Part shown: positions 50,400 through 58,577 of the stretch, piece after piece
How positions within the stretch are numbered: position 1 is the stretch's first letter
Layout: each line of letters opens with the position of its first letter
NCBI GenBank assembly: GCA_041671545.1
Contig: JBAZBI010000002.1
Location: 62,001 to 126,000 of the forward strand
Origin: UBA1563 sp041671545
Lineage (GTDB): Bacteria > Bacteroidota > Ignavibacteria > Ignavibacteriales > Ignavibacteriaceae
DNA length: 64,000 nt
Direction of reading: 5' to 3'
Notes under the pieces: model-generated
What the model saw: only the letters and a program-made list of their open reading frames with translations
What the model was told of the DNA's origin: nothing
Databases searched by the model: none
Translations under genes and position numbers: made by a program

Positions 50400-50882
50400 T
50401 TAATGATGATGATGCCCATGCGCGCCGTGTGCGTGTCCGTGTTCTAATTCTTGTGGGGTTGCATCGCGCAAGTCAAGGAGTTCAACATCAAAAGTTAAAT
50501 CTTCTCCGGCGAGTGGATGATTAAAATCAACGGTGATTTGTTCATCGGTAATTTGAGAAATGACAAAAGGCATTTGGCTTCCGTCCGGAGCGTTCGTTAC
50601 GAATTCCATTCCTTCTTTAATTTCCATTTCTTTTGGAAACTCGCTTCTCTGTAATACTTGAACGGCATCATCAAAATATTCGCCATAAGCATCTGCTGCA
50701 GTTAGCGCAACAATTTTTTTACTGCCAATGAGCATTCCGCCGATGGCTTCTTCAAGTTTAGGGAGGATTTGTTCTGTTCCGCTTAAGAAAGAAAAAGATT
50801 TTCCTTCTGATGTGGAGTCGATGATTTCTCCTTCGGAATCCGTTAATATATAATTTATGGTAACAACCTGGTTTGGTTTCAA
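50400..50882 (-). CDS. slyD: SlyD-like FKBP peptidyl-prolyl isomerase
   Basis: 160 residues. An FKBP domain interrupted by an insert-in-flap domain, as in SlyD: VTINYILTDSEGEIIDSTSE, then GSKKIVALTAADAYGEY, the flap (about 75-125) and DFNHPLAGEDLTFDVELLDL. The tail is His-rich (HGHAHGAHGHHHH), which binds nickel or zinc in SlyD. It acts as a cytoplasmic folding helper and metal chaperone. The start is TTG at 50882, supported by AAAGGA seven bases upstream. Confidence 0.92.
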   Translation of the reverse strand: MKPNQVVTINYILTDSEGEIIDSTSEGKSFSFLSGTEQILPKLEEAIGGMLIGSKKIVALTAADAYGEYFDDAVQVLQRSEFPKEMEIKEGMEFVTNAPDGSQMPFVISQITDEQITVDFNHPLAGEDLTFDVELLDLRDATPQELEHGHAHGAHGHHHH

Positions 50883-50997
50883 AGTTTAGTCCTTTCTGTG
50901 TAAAATAATTTGTGATGAAGAAATGAGATTGAGGGAATTCTTCAAATTTTTGGGTGTTAAATTACTATTTTCTTTTGCAGGAACATAATAGAAAAAA

Positions 50998-51615
50998 TTA
51001 CTTCATCCTCTTCTTAAGATTTTCAACAACGTCGGCAAATTCTATTTCCTGTTCTGCAAGCATAACGAATAGGTGATAAACCAGATCGGAAACTTCGTTT
51101 ACGATCTCGTGCTTGTCTCTATTCTTTGCAGCGATCACGGTTTCTATCGCTTCTTCCCCAACTTTTTGAATAATTCTGTTTGCGCCATCTTTAAAAAGCT
51201 TTGTTGTGTAGGAAGTTTCAGGTAGATCAATCTTTCTTTGTTTGATCAGTGAGAAAAGTTTGTTGAGAAAATCAAGTGATGGATTTTTTTCAATACCGAA
51301 ACATGAATATTCTCCTGTGTGACAAGTGTTGCCGTCTGGATTCGCATAAACCAAAAGTGTATCACTATCGCAGTCAAGTTTTATATCTACCAAGCGAAGA
51401 AAGTTGCCGGAGGTTTCTCCCTTTGTCCACAAGGTTTTGCGTCTTCGGCTATAAAAAGTTACAAGATTGGTTTCCAGAGTTTTCTCAACCGATTCTTTAT
51501 TCATAAAGCCCAGCATCAGCACATCTTTTGTTGAAGCATCAACGATTATCGCCGGAACCAAACCGTTCAGCTTTTCAAAATTTATTTCTTCCGTATCGAT
51601 CTTAATCTTATTCAT
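50998..51615 (-). CDS. hisIE: Bifunctional phosphoribosyl-AMP cyclohydrolase/phosphoribosyl-ATP pyrophosphatase
   Basis: 205 residues joining two histidine-pathway steps. HisI (about 1-110) has the metal ligands in KLDCDSDTLLVYANPDGNTCHTGEYSC written as the DCD and C-H-x6-C pattern, and RRKTLWTKGETSGN. HisE (about 115-205) has the pyrophosphatase helix EEAIETVIAAKN and EVSDLVYHLFVML. It is the last gene of the operon, 24 bases after hisF. Confidence 0.95.
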   Translation of the reverse strand: MNKIKIDTEEINFEKLNGLVPAIIVDASTKDVLMLGFMNKESVEKTLETNLVTFYSRRRKTLWTKGETSGNFLRLVDIKLDCDSDTLLVYANPDGNTCHTGEYSCFGIEKNPSLDFLNKLFSLIKQRKIDLPETSYTTKLFKDGANRIIQKVGEEAIETVIAAKNRDKHEIVNEVSDLVYHLFVMLAEQEIEFADVVENLKKRMK

Positions 51616-51639
51616 ACTCTTAATCCTAATCTTTTTTGT

Positions 51640-52404
51640 TTATAGCCGGACAACAATTCCGTTGTTCTGTAAATATCTTTTTAAATCTTTTATTTTCAAA
51701 ATATCAAAATGAAAGAGAGAAGCGGCAAGACAAGCATCAACATTGGCTTTACTGAATGCCTCAAGAAAATCTTTTTCGCTCCCTGCACCACCGGAAGCAA
51801 TAACCGGAAGGCGGACAATTTTGTTTATTTCGGAAAGAAAAGTTAGATCGTATCCGTCTTTCGTTCCATCTTTATTCATTGAAGTTAAAAGAATTTCTCC
51901 AGCGCCAAGTTGTTCAACTTGTTTACACCAGGCGAATCCCTCAAGTTCGGTTTCTTCCCTTCCTCCCTTGATGAAAACTTTATAAACTTTGTTTACGATG
52001 TTCACATCGATTGCCGCAACAATTGCTTGGCTGCCGAATTGTCTGGCGGCTTTTGTAATTAAATCCGGTTTTTTTACGATCGAAGTGTTAAGCGAAACTT
52101 TATCCGCACCGGCGTTTAAAAGTTTTTCAATATCGGTTAACTCTGAAATTCCTCCGCCAACAGTAAACGGAATGCGGATGGCTTTCGCGATTTCTTTTAC
52201 AAGTTCAACAAAGGTTTTTCTTTTTTCAACGGAAGCGGTAATATCGAGAAAAACTAATTCGTCGGCGCCTTCGTCGGAGTGGCGTTTTGCAAGCTCAACA
52301 GCAGAACCGGCATCAACAAGATTAACAAAGTTTACGCCCTTAACCACTCTGCCGTCTTTAATATCAAGGCAGGGAATAATTCTTTTAGCTACCAACTTCT
52401 GCAA
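51640..52404 (-). CDS. hisF: Imidazole glycerol phosphate synthase cyclase subunit
   Basis: 254-residue (beta/alpha)8 barrel. Catalytic Asp11 is in CLDIKDGRVVKGVNF, the second catalytic Asp in VAAIDVN near residue 130, and phosphate-binding VGGGI and ASGGAG are present. It uses ammonia from HisH. Its start overlaps hisA by 20 bases. Confidence 0.96.
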   Translation of the reverse strand: MQKLVAKRIIPCLDIKDGRVVKGVNFVNLVDAGSAVELAKRHSDEGADELVFLDITASVEKRKTFVELVKEIAKAIRIPFTVGGGISELTDIEKLLNAGADKVSLNTSIVKKPDLITKAARQFGSQAIVAAIDVNIVNKVYKVFIKGGREETELEGFAWCKQVEQLGAGEILLTSMNKDGTKDGYDLTFLSEINKIVRLPVIASGGAGSEKDFLEAFSKANVDACLAASLFHFDILKIKDLKRYLQNNGIVVRL

Positions 52405-53104
52405 GCTCCTTCAAATCAATTTTGTTTTCATAAATTGCTTTTCCAATTACAACGCCGTAGGGATTAATCTCTCTCACTTTTTTCACATCGTCCAAATCTT
52501 TAATTCCGCCTGAAGCAATTAAGTTGATGTTTGGAAAACGGAAAAGAATTTTTTTATAGAGCTCTATGTTTGTTCCGGTTAGCATACCATCTTTTGAAAT
52601 ATCGGTACAAAGGAAATGTGTTAAACCGAATTGCCAACAATACTCAATATGTTCGTAAATTGAAATTGCAGTTGCTTCAGTCCATCCGCTAACCGCAAGT
52701 TTTTCATTGAGCGCATCTACCGCGATGATGAAATTTTGCGGAGGAAAGTTTGTAGCGATAGTTTCAAACTCAATTTTGTTTTTTACCGAAATGGAGCCGA
52801 GAATGATTTTGTCAATTCCAATTTCAAACAATTGCGAAACCATTTGCGAATTTCTCACGCCGCCGCCGAATTCAACTTTTAACTTTGTTTCTTTTTTTAT
52901 CTCATGAATAATTGCTTCAACAGAAATTGTTCCGGTTTTTGAGCCAAGCAAATCAACAATGTGAAGCCACTCAAATCCGTATCGCTCAAATTCTTTTGCT
53001 TGTGAAAGCGGAGTTTGTTCGTAAAAAGTAACCTGGTTAAAATTACCTTTTCTTAAACGAACGATCTTGTTTTCATATAGATCGATAGCGGGGATAATCA
53101 GCAT
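52385..53104 (-). CDS. hisA: ProFAR isomerase HisA
   Basis: 239-residue (beta/alpha)8 isomerase. The opening IPAIDLYENKIVRLRKGNF holds the catalytic Asp, CTDISKDGMLTG the second Asp, and EFGGGVR and ASGGIKD bind phosphate. It overlaps hisH by seven bases and hisF by 20. Confidence 0.95.
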   Translation of the reverse strand: MLIIPAIDLYENKIVRLRKGNFNQVTFYEQTPLSQAKEFERYGFEWLHIVDLLGSKTGTISVEAIIHEIKKETKLKVEFGGGVRNSQMVSQLFEIGIDKIILGSISVKNKIEFETIATNFPPQNFIIAVDALNEKLAVSGWTEATAISIYEHIEYCWQFGLTHFLCTDISKDGMLTGTNIELYKKILFRFPNINLIASGGIKDLDDVKKVREINPYGVVIGKAIYENKIDLKELAEVGS

Positions 53105-53685
53105 AAGGTTATAAAATTCTCCAAGAGTTTTAATCCGGCATCTCCAGATTTTTCAGGATGAAATTGTACTCCGTAAAAATTATCTTTTTCCAACGAAGCG
53201 GAAAAATCAATTCCGTTTTCAGCAGTTGCAATTGTAAAATTGTTCACGGGGACATAAAATGAATGCGCAAAATAGAAGTATTCTTCATCCTTGATCCCGG
53301 TGAAAAGTTTGCTTGTTTTTGTCTGCTTTACTTTGTTCCATCCCATGTGCGGTACTTTTGTTTTTGTCTCATCAAACTTTTCTCCTCTTGTTGGAAAAAT
53401 TCCTAGGCATGAAACATTTCCTTCTTTAGACGAATCACACAACAACTGCATTCCCAAACAAACGCCAAGCAGAGGTTTGCCAATCATTCGCATCATTGAA
53501 AAAAGATTTAGCATATGAAGCTGTTTTATGGCAAACGATGCTTCACCAACTCCGGGGAAAATAATTTTATCAGCGCGGCATATTTCAACTTCATTCTTCG
53601 TGATAACAAACTTTTCGTTAAGGGTTTCAAGCGCATTGGCAACCGAGGCAACGTTGCCTGCACCGTAATCAATTATGGAGATCAT
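53098..53685 (-). CDS. hisH: Imidazole glycerol phosphate synthase glutaminase subunit
   Basis: 195-residue class I glutamine amidotransferase. Nucleophile Cys in LLGVCLGMQLL (about residue 78) and the His-Glu pair in YGVQFHPEKSG. It supplies ammonia to HisF. The ATG overlaps the hisB stop by four bases. Confidence 0.96.
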   Translation of the reverse strand: MISIIDYGAGNVASVANALETLNEKFVITKNEVEICRADKIIFPGVGEASFAIKQLHMLNLFSMMRMIGKPLLGVCLGMQLLCDSSKEGNVSCLGIFPTRGEKFDETKTKVPHMGWNKVKQTKTSKLFTGIKDEEYFYFAHSFYVPVNNFTIATAENGIDFSASLEKDNFYGVQFHPEKSGDAGLKLLENFITLC

Positions 53686-54524
53686 AAAATTCCTTTTGTT
53701 GTGGGCAAACTTCCTTCTGCCCGTTCATCAATTCTGCATGCTTCGTTTAAAGTTTTGGCAAATACTTTGAAGAGCGCTTCTATTTTGTGATGATCGTTTT
53801 TTCCTTTTGCACGAAGAAAAACATTTGCTTTTAAGGTTGAAGCTAATCCGCGGAAAAATTCTTCCGTTAATTCAACGGGAAAATCGCCAACTTTTTCTCT
53901 TTTAAAATTACATTTGAAATTAAGATACGTTCGTCCACCGAGATCGATTGCACATTTTGCGATTGTGTCATCCATCGGAAGATAGTAACCGTAGCGTTTT
54001 ATTCCGGCTTTGTTCCCAAGCGCTTCAGTTAAGGCTGAGCCGAGCGTAATACCAACATCCTCAACCGTATGATGTTCATCGATGTGAAGATCGCCAATTA
54101 CTTTTACAGTAAGATTTATGTTCGCGTGTTTTGCAATTTGCTCAAGCATGTGATCGAAAAACCCAACTCCGGTTGAAATGTTGCTTTCACCTTTGCCATC
54201 TAGCGATAGCGAAACGGTAATGTCTGTTTCCTTAGTTTTGCGGTGTTGTTTTGTAGAGCGAAGCTTTAAAAGAATATCGTTTACTGCTTCTGAAAAATTT
54301 TTATCGCTAATAATAAAATCCGGTTTGCGTTTTATTTCCGTGACGAAAGATATGTTTTCGTTTTGAAATATTTGCGCGAGAGATTTGTCAATTTCAAAAG
54401 ATTCATCATCAACTTGAAAGACAAATCCGCGCTGGGAAAGTTTGAGCAAACCGCTTATTAAACCGGTGGAAAGCGGATTGGTGAGATCGAAGTAGGTTTT
54501 GTTTATTTGAATTACTTTTTTCAT
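53682..54524 (-). CDS. hisB: Imidazoleglycerol-phosphate dehydratase with a non-catalytic N-terminal extension
   Basis: 280 residues. The dehydratase domain (about 93-280) is complete, with Mn-binding motifs STGVGFFDHMLEQIAKH, DLHIDEHHTVED, FFRGLASTLKAN and KNDHHKIEALFK. The first 92 residues are extra: they do not contain the DxDGT motif of the histidinol-phosphatase (HAD) domain found in bifunctional HisB, and may be a decayed or unrelated domain. No histidinol-phosphate phosphatase is in the operon, so that step is encoded elsewhere. Confidence 0.92.
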   Translation of the reverse strand: MKKVIQINKTYFDLTNPLSTGLISGLLKLSQRGFVFQVDDESFEIDKSLAQIFQNENISFVTEIKRKPDFIISDKNFSEAVNDILLKLRSTKQHRKTKETDITVSLSLDGKGESNISTGVGFFDHMLEQIAKHANINLTVKVIGDLHIDEHHTVEDVGITLGSALTEALGNKAGIKRYGYYLPMDDTIAKCAIDLGGRTYLNFKCNFKREKVGDFPVELTEEFFRGLASTLKANVFLRAKGKNDHHKIEALFKVFAKTLNEACRIDERAEGSLPTTKGIL

Positions 54525-54535
54525 TTCACTTCTTT

Positions 54536-55588
54536 CTATTGTAAAAGAATTTTTAATCCCGAAAGCAACGCATCATTTTCTTCTTTTGTTCCAATGGTGA
54601 TGCGCAAACAATTATCTAACTTTGGCTGCAAACTTCTGTCGCGAATGACAATTCCCTTTTCCGCAAGTTCCTTTTGAATTTCTTTTGCACGCGGAAGACG
54701 AATGAGCAAATAATTTGCATCCGAAGGAAATACCGTTGTAATAGCGGAAATACTTTTCAATTCATTCTCAACGCGAAGCCGCTCGCCGATAATTGCAGAA
54801 ACAGCACTCTTCTTTTTCTCTTCGTTTGTGATTGATTTTAAAACCGCATATCCCGTTAACGCATTTATATTGTAGGGCGCTTTCACTTTGAACAAATAAG
54901 AAATTATTTCTTCATCGGCGGCGCAATAGCCAAGTCGCACACCAGCAAGTCCCCAAGCTTTTGAGAAGGTTCTCATCACAACAAGATTGCGGTAATTCTT
55001 TACTTCGTCAATAAGAGAAGCGGATGGTTCGGAAAAATCAATATACGCTTCGTCAACTACCACGATTGAATTATAAGTCTGACACAGTTGGAGAATCCCT
55101 TCTTTCCTAAGCAAGTTTCCTGTTGGATTGTTGGGCGAGCAAACAAAAATAATTTTTACTTTATCGGAATAATGTCTTTCAACTTCAGTAAAATCAATTT
55201 GGAAAGAATCGTTGAGCAGCGGTGAAACAGTTTCAACATTATTAATATCGCAAGCGACTTTATACATCCCATACGTCGGTTCAAGCAACATCACCTGATC
55301 TTCTTTCGGCTCGCAAAATATTCTGATGAGCAGATCGATAATTTCATCCGATCCGACACCAAAGAAAAGTTTGTTAACTTCAACATTTAATAATTTTGAG
55401 ACTGAATTTCGCAAGTCAATTTGGTGCGGATCTGGATAGCGATTTAAATGAAGTTCTTCGAGTTCCTGGAATGTTGAGCCGAAACTATTTTCATTTGCAT
55501 CGAGAAGAATGCCAGCGCTGTATAAGTCGCGTGCGCAAGTGTAAGGTTTTAATTTTAAAATATTCTTACGGACAAGATTAGTGATCAT
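54536..55588 (-). CDS. hisC: Histidinol-phosphate aminotransferase
   Basis: 350-residue PLP enzyme from ATG 55588. The N-terminal LKPYTCARDLY, substrate segment LDANENSFGS, VCSPNNPTGNLL, the Asp-Tyr pair VVDEAYIDF and the PLP Lys in RTFSKAWGLAGVRLGY are visible. The frame stays open upstream for 28 codons but overlaps hisD, so those are not used; the ATG overlaps the hisD stop as ATGA. Confidence 0.95.
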   Translation of the reverse strand: MITNLVRKNILKLKPYTCARDLYSAGILLDANENSFGSTFQELEELHLNRYPDPHQIDLRNSVSKLLNVEVNKLFFGVGSDEIIDLLIRIFCEPKEDQVMLLEPTYGMYKVACDINNVETVSPLLNDSFQIDFTEVERHYSDKVKIIFVCSPNNPTGNLLRKEGILQLCQTYNSIVVVDEAYIDFSEPSASLIDEVKNYRNLVVMRTFSKAWGLAGVRLGYCAADEEIISYLFKVKAPYNINALTGYAVLKSITNEEKKKSAVSAIIGERLRVENELKSISAITTVFPSDANYLLIRLPRAKEIQKELAEKGIVIRDRSLQPKLDNCLRITIGTKEENDALLSGLKILLQ

Positions 55589-56871
55589 TGTTTCAGCCTT
55601 ATCGTTACTGCGTTCTTGTGTGCTGAAAGCATTTCTGTCTCTGCTAATGTTGTAACAGTAGGTGCAATACATTGCAGTCCTTCTTTTGTTAATTGTTGAA
55701 AAGTGATTGATTTCATAAACGATTCAACGTTTACACCGCCGAACGATTTTGCATAACCGTATGTTGGCAGCGAGTGATTCGTTCCGCTTGCGTAATCGCC
55801 AACACTTTCGGTAGAATATTCTCCAAGAAAAACCGAACCGGCATTAATAATTTTATCTTTATAACGCTCCACGTTTTCTAAATGAAGAATCAAATGTTCC
55901 GGTGCATAGTTGTTGCTGAATGAAATCGCTTCATCAAGATTATCACAAATTAATACAAAAGAGTTTTTAAGCGATTGAGCGACAATTTCTTTGCGAGGTA
56001 ATTCAGCGAGTTGTTTTTCAACTTCGATCAAAACGGAAGCAGCAAAAGTTTTTGAAAAAGCAAGAAGCACAACTTGAGAATCTACACCATGTTCAGCTTG
56101 CGAAAGTAAATCTGATGCAACGAATGCAGCATTTGCTTTTGCATCTGCTATAACCAAAACTTCACTTGGACCTGCAGGCATATCAATTGCGCAACCCTCA
56201 ACATCAATGCTGACCAAAAGTTTTGCGGCGGTTACAAATTGGTTTCCGGGACCGAAAATTTTATCAACTTTATTAATTTCTTCACAACTGTAAGCCATCA
56301 AAGCAATTGCCTGAGCGCCGCCGAGTTTATAAAATTCATTTACTCCGCACACCTTTGCCGCAAATAATAACGCATTGTTTACTTTTCCATCTTTTGAAGG
56401 AGAACAAGCGACAACACGCTTGCAGCCCGCTATTGACGCAGGTATTCCGAGCATTAACATCGTTGATGGAAGAATTGCACTGCCGCCGGGAATGTACAAA
56501 CCGACATTCTCTATTGCGCGAAATTCTCTCGAGCATTTTACTCCCGGCATAGTTTCATGTTCATAAGTTTTTGGAATTTGTTTTTCGTGGAAAGCTCGAA
56601 TGTTTTTTGCTGCAGTAAGAATTGCAATTTTAATTTCATTTGAAAGATTTTTTTCTGCAGAAGAAAATTCATCTTCACTAACAAGAATGTTTTCACCGGA
56701 AAAGTTATCGAATTGTTTTGCATATGAAAGTGCCGCTGAAAGTCCATTGCGTTTTATATCTTCGAGCATCGGTTTTACAACACCGAACGCTTTTGTAAAA
56801 TCAATCGCCGGACGCTTTACGAGCGCTTGAATTTCGTTTTTATTCAGTTTATTTAATTCAAAGATTTTCAT
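55585..56871 (-). CDS. hisD: Histidinol dehydrogenase
   Basis: 428-residue zinc enzyme that makes the last two oxidations to histidine. Key segments: VGLYIPGGSAILPSTMLM, GGAQAIALMAY, KIFGPGNQFVTAAK, DMPAGPSEVLVIAD, and the catalytic Glu-His in NNYAPEHLILH. The length and order are normal. It overlaps both hisG and hisC by four bases. Confidence 0.97.
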   Translation of the reverse strand: MKIFELNKLNKNEIQALVKRPAIDFTKAFGVVKPMLEDIKRNGLSAALSYAKQFDNFSGENILVSEDEFSSAEKNLSNEIKIAILTAAKNIRAFHEKQIPKTYEHETMPGVKCSREFRAIENVGLYIPGGSAILPSTMLMLGIPASIAGCKRVVACSPSKDGKVNNALLFAAKVCGVNEFYKLGGAQAIALMAYSCEEINKVDKIFGPGNQFVTAAKLLVSIDVEGCAIDMPAGPSEVLVIADAKANAAFVASDLLSQAEHGVDSQVVLLAFSKTFAASVLIEVEKQLAELPRKEIVAQSLKNSFVLICDNLDEAISFSNNYAPEHLILHLENVERYKDKIINAGSVFLGEYSTESVGDYASGTNHSLPTYGYAKSFGGVNVESFMKSITFQQLTKEGLQCIAPTVTTLAETEMLSAHKNAVTIRLKQ

Positions 56872-57746
56872 AAAATCATGTTTTCTATCGGCAATAATAG
56901 AATTCCCGAAGCGCCTTCTTGCTTCAATTGATCTACAATTTTCCAGAGCAGATCGGACGGAATTACCGCATGAACAGCCACCATATTCGGATCGGCTAAT
57001 GGAACGATTGTCGGACTTTTGATCGACGGAATCAATTTCTCAATTTTTTCCAAAGCGTCGATCGGAACGTTCATCATTAAATATTTTGAACTTCGCGCAG
57101 TAAGTACCGACCGGATGCGGCGCAAAAGTTCAGTTAAAATTTCATTCTTCTTCTCATCTTTTAAAAGAAGATCGGAACAAATAAGCGCGGCTTGCGATTC
57201 ATAAACCGTAAACGATTTTTTCAATTTGTTCATCATTAGCGTTGTTCCGGTAGAAACAATATCGCAAATTAAATCTGCCACACCAAGCGCCGGAGCAATC
57301 TCCACAGAGCCGCTGATCTCAATTGTTTTTGCGATCAAATTATTTTCATTTAAAAATGTTTGTAAAATATTCGGATAAGAAGTTGCTATAGTTTTATTGT
57401 TTATGTCTTGCAAAGTTTCAAAATGGCGGCTCTCCGGAGCGGCGAGCATTATTTTACATTTACCGAATCCGAGTTTTTGCAGCGTTTCAACACGCGCCTT
57501 TTTTTCCACGATAACATTTTCTCCAACGATGCCGATATCAGCAACGCCATCCTGCACATATTCGGGAATGTCATCATCGCGAAGCAGCAATAAATCAAGC
57601 GGGAACGATGATGACGAAACCACCAATCGCTCGGCATAATTTTCAATATCAATTCCGCACAATTTTAAAAGCTCGATCGATTTGTCCGTCAATCTTCCTT
57701 TTTTCTGAACGGCTAATTTTAAGTTTCCGTTATTTGTAATATTCAT
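56868..57746 (-). CDS. hisG: ATP phosphoribosyltransferase (long form)
   Basis: 292-residue committed-step enzyme. The opening LKLAVQKKGRLTDKSIELL and the PRPP-binding ADLICDIVSTGTTLMMN are diagnostic. The C-terminal 70 residues (SLKSPTIVPLADPNMVAVHAVI) form the ACT-like HisG_C domain that binds histidine for feedback inhibition, so no HisZ partner is needed. It is the first structural gene of hisGDCBHAF-IE, with AAAGGA before its ATG and an attenuator upstream. Confidence 0.97.
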   Translation of the reverse strand: MNITNNGNLKLAVQKKGRLTDKSIELLKLCGIDIENYAERLVVSSSSFPLDLLLLRDDDIPEYVQDGVADIGIVGENVIVEKKARVETLQKLGFGKCKIMLAAPESRHFETLQDINNKTIATSYPNILQTFLNENNLIAKTIEISGSVEIAPALGVADLICDIVSTGTTLMMNKLKKSFTVYESQAALICSDLLLKDEKKNEILTELLRRIRSVLTARSSKYLMMNVPIDALEKIEKLIPSIKSPTIVPLADPNMVAVHAVIPSDLLWKIVDQLKQEGASGILLLPIENMIL

Positions 57747-57762
57747 AGTGTTCCTTTAAAAC

Positions 57763-57786
57763 AAAAAACCCGACAAATGTGTCGGG
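57763..57786 (-). terminator. his attenuator terminator, with competing antiterminator
   Basis: On the minus strand, CCCGACA-CATT-TGTCGGG is followed by TTTTTT, a strong intrinsic terminator 17 bases before the hisG ATG. Its 5' arm with adjoining bases (CCCCCGAC, 57781-57788) can instead pair with GTCGGCGG (57824-57831), which codes for residues 20-22 of the leader peptide, at seven of eight positions. A ribosome stalled on the leader's His codons would leave this upstream arm free and form the antiterminator; a ribosome reaching the stop codon would cover it and let the terminator form. Confidence 0.8.
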
Positions 57787-57816
57787 GGCTGATGTTCAAA
57801 ATATAACAGAAAGATG

Positions 57817-57888
57817 CTACTCGCCGCCGACGCAGATTAAATATGTGCGGTGATGATGAATTGTTATATTTGGTAAAGATTTTTTCAT
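57817..57888 (-). CDS. hisL: his operon leader peptide with three consecutive His codons
   Basis: A 23-codon frame begins at ATG 57888 and ends with TAG at 57817-57819. It opens MKKSLPNITI, then has His-His-His (CAT CAT CAC) at codons 11-13, then Arg-Thr-Tyr-Leu-Ile-Cys-Val-Gly-Gly-Glu. It is followed by an intrinsic terminator and then hisG, the layout of a histidine attenuator. A possible promoter, CAAAG/CCAAAATA read on the minus strand (57899-57930), would leave a very short 5' leader, so translation may be nearly leaderless. The three tandem His codons, terminator and pairing swap together make this convincing. Confidence 0.8.
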   Translation of the reverse strand: MKKSLPNITIHHHRTYLICVGGE

Positions 57889-57936
57889 AACTTCGACACC
57901 AAAATAAAAAAAATTCCTTTACAAACAAAGTGACAA

Positions 57937-58575
57937 ATGAATAGTTTATTTGAATTCGGGCTTCTGGCGTTCACCTCGTTTTTTACGATGATCAATCCGA
58001 TTGGAGTTATTCCGATTTATGCATCGCTCACCGCAAAAATGACGCAGAAAGAAGCTCATGCCGTTGCGCTGAAAGCTGTTCTTACAGCATTATTGATCAT
58101 GTTGTTTTTTGCTTTTACCGGGCAGTTGGTTTTCAATTTCTTCCATATTTCTATCCACAGCCTGAGAGTTGTTGGAGGAATTATTTTTTTTATGGCGGGT
58201 TACGATATGCTTCAGGCAAAACTTATCCGCACAAAAGATGAGGAAAAAAGTACTGTTGAATTTGCAAAAGATATTGCCATAACGCCCCTTGCCATTCCGA
58301 TGATCTGCGGACCGGGCGCAATTACTATTTCAATTGTTTTGATGCGTGACGCGGTAGATTATGAACATAAAGCGATTTTATTTTTTGTAATGATTTTAGT
58401 GATGGTTGTAACTCTTCTGTTTCTTTGGGGCGCTCGCAAAGTTTTAAATTTTTTAGGCGATAACGGAAACAAAGTATTAATGCGGATTATGGGCTTGATA
58501 GTAATGGTTATCGCAATTGAATTTTTCTTTGCCGGTTTAACTCCGCTTGTTAGAAATATGTTAAAGATAGAGTGA
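57937..58575 (+). CDS. marC: MarC family inner-membrane protein
   Basis: 212 residues with six hydrophobic segments. The family signature SFFTMINPIGVIPIYASLT opens the protein, and DIAITPLAIPMICGPGAIT is the matching second-half motif. Despite its name the family's substrate is not settled. It is divergent from the his leader, with only 48 bases between the two starts, and it overlaps the region upstream of pdxB. Confidence 0.92.
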   Translation: MNSLFEFGLLAFTSFFTMINPIGVIPIYASLTAKMTQKEAHAVALKAVLTALLIMLFFAFTGQLVFNFFHISIHSLRVVGGIIFFMAGYDMLQAKLIRTKDEEKSTVEFAKDIAITPLAIPMICGPGAITISIVLMRDAVDYEHKAILFFVMILVMVVTLLFLWGARKVLNFLGDNGNKVLMRIMGLIVMVIAIEFFFAGLTPLVRNMLKIE

Positions 58576-58577
58576 AA

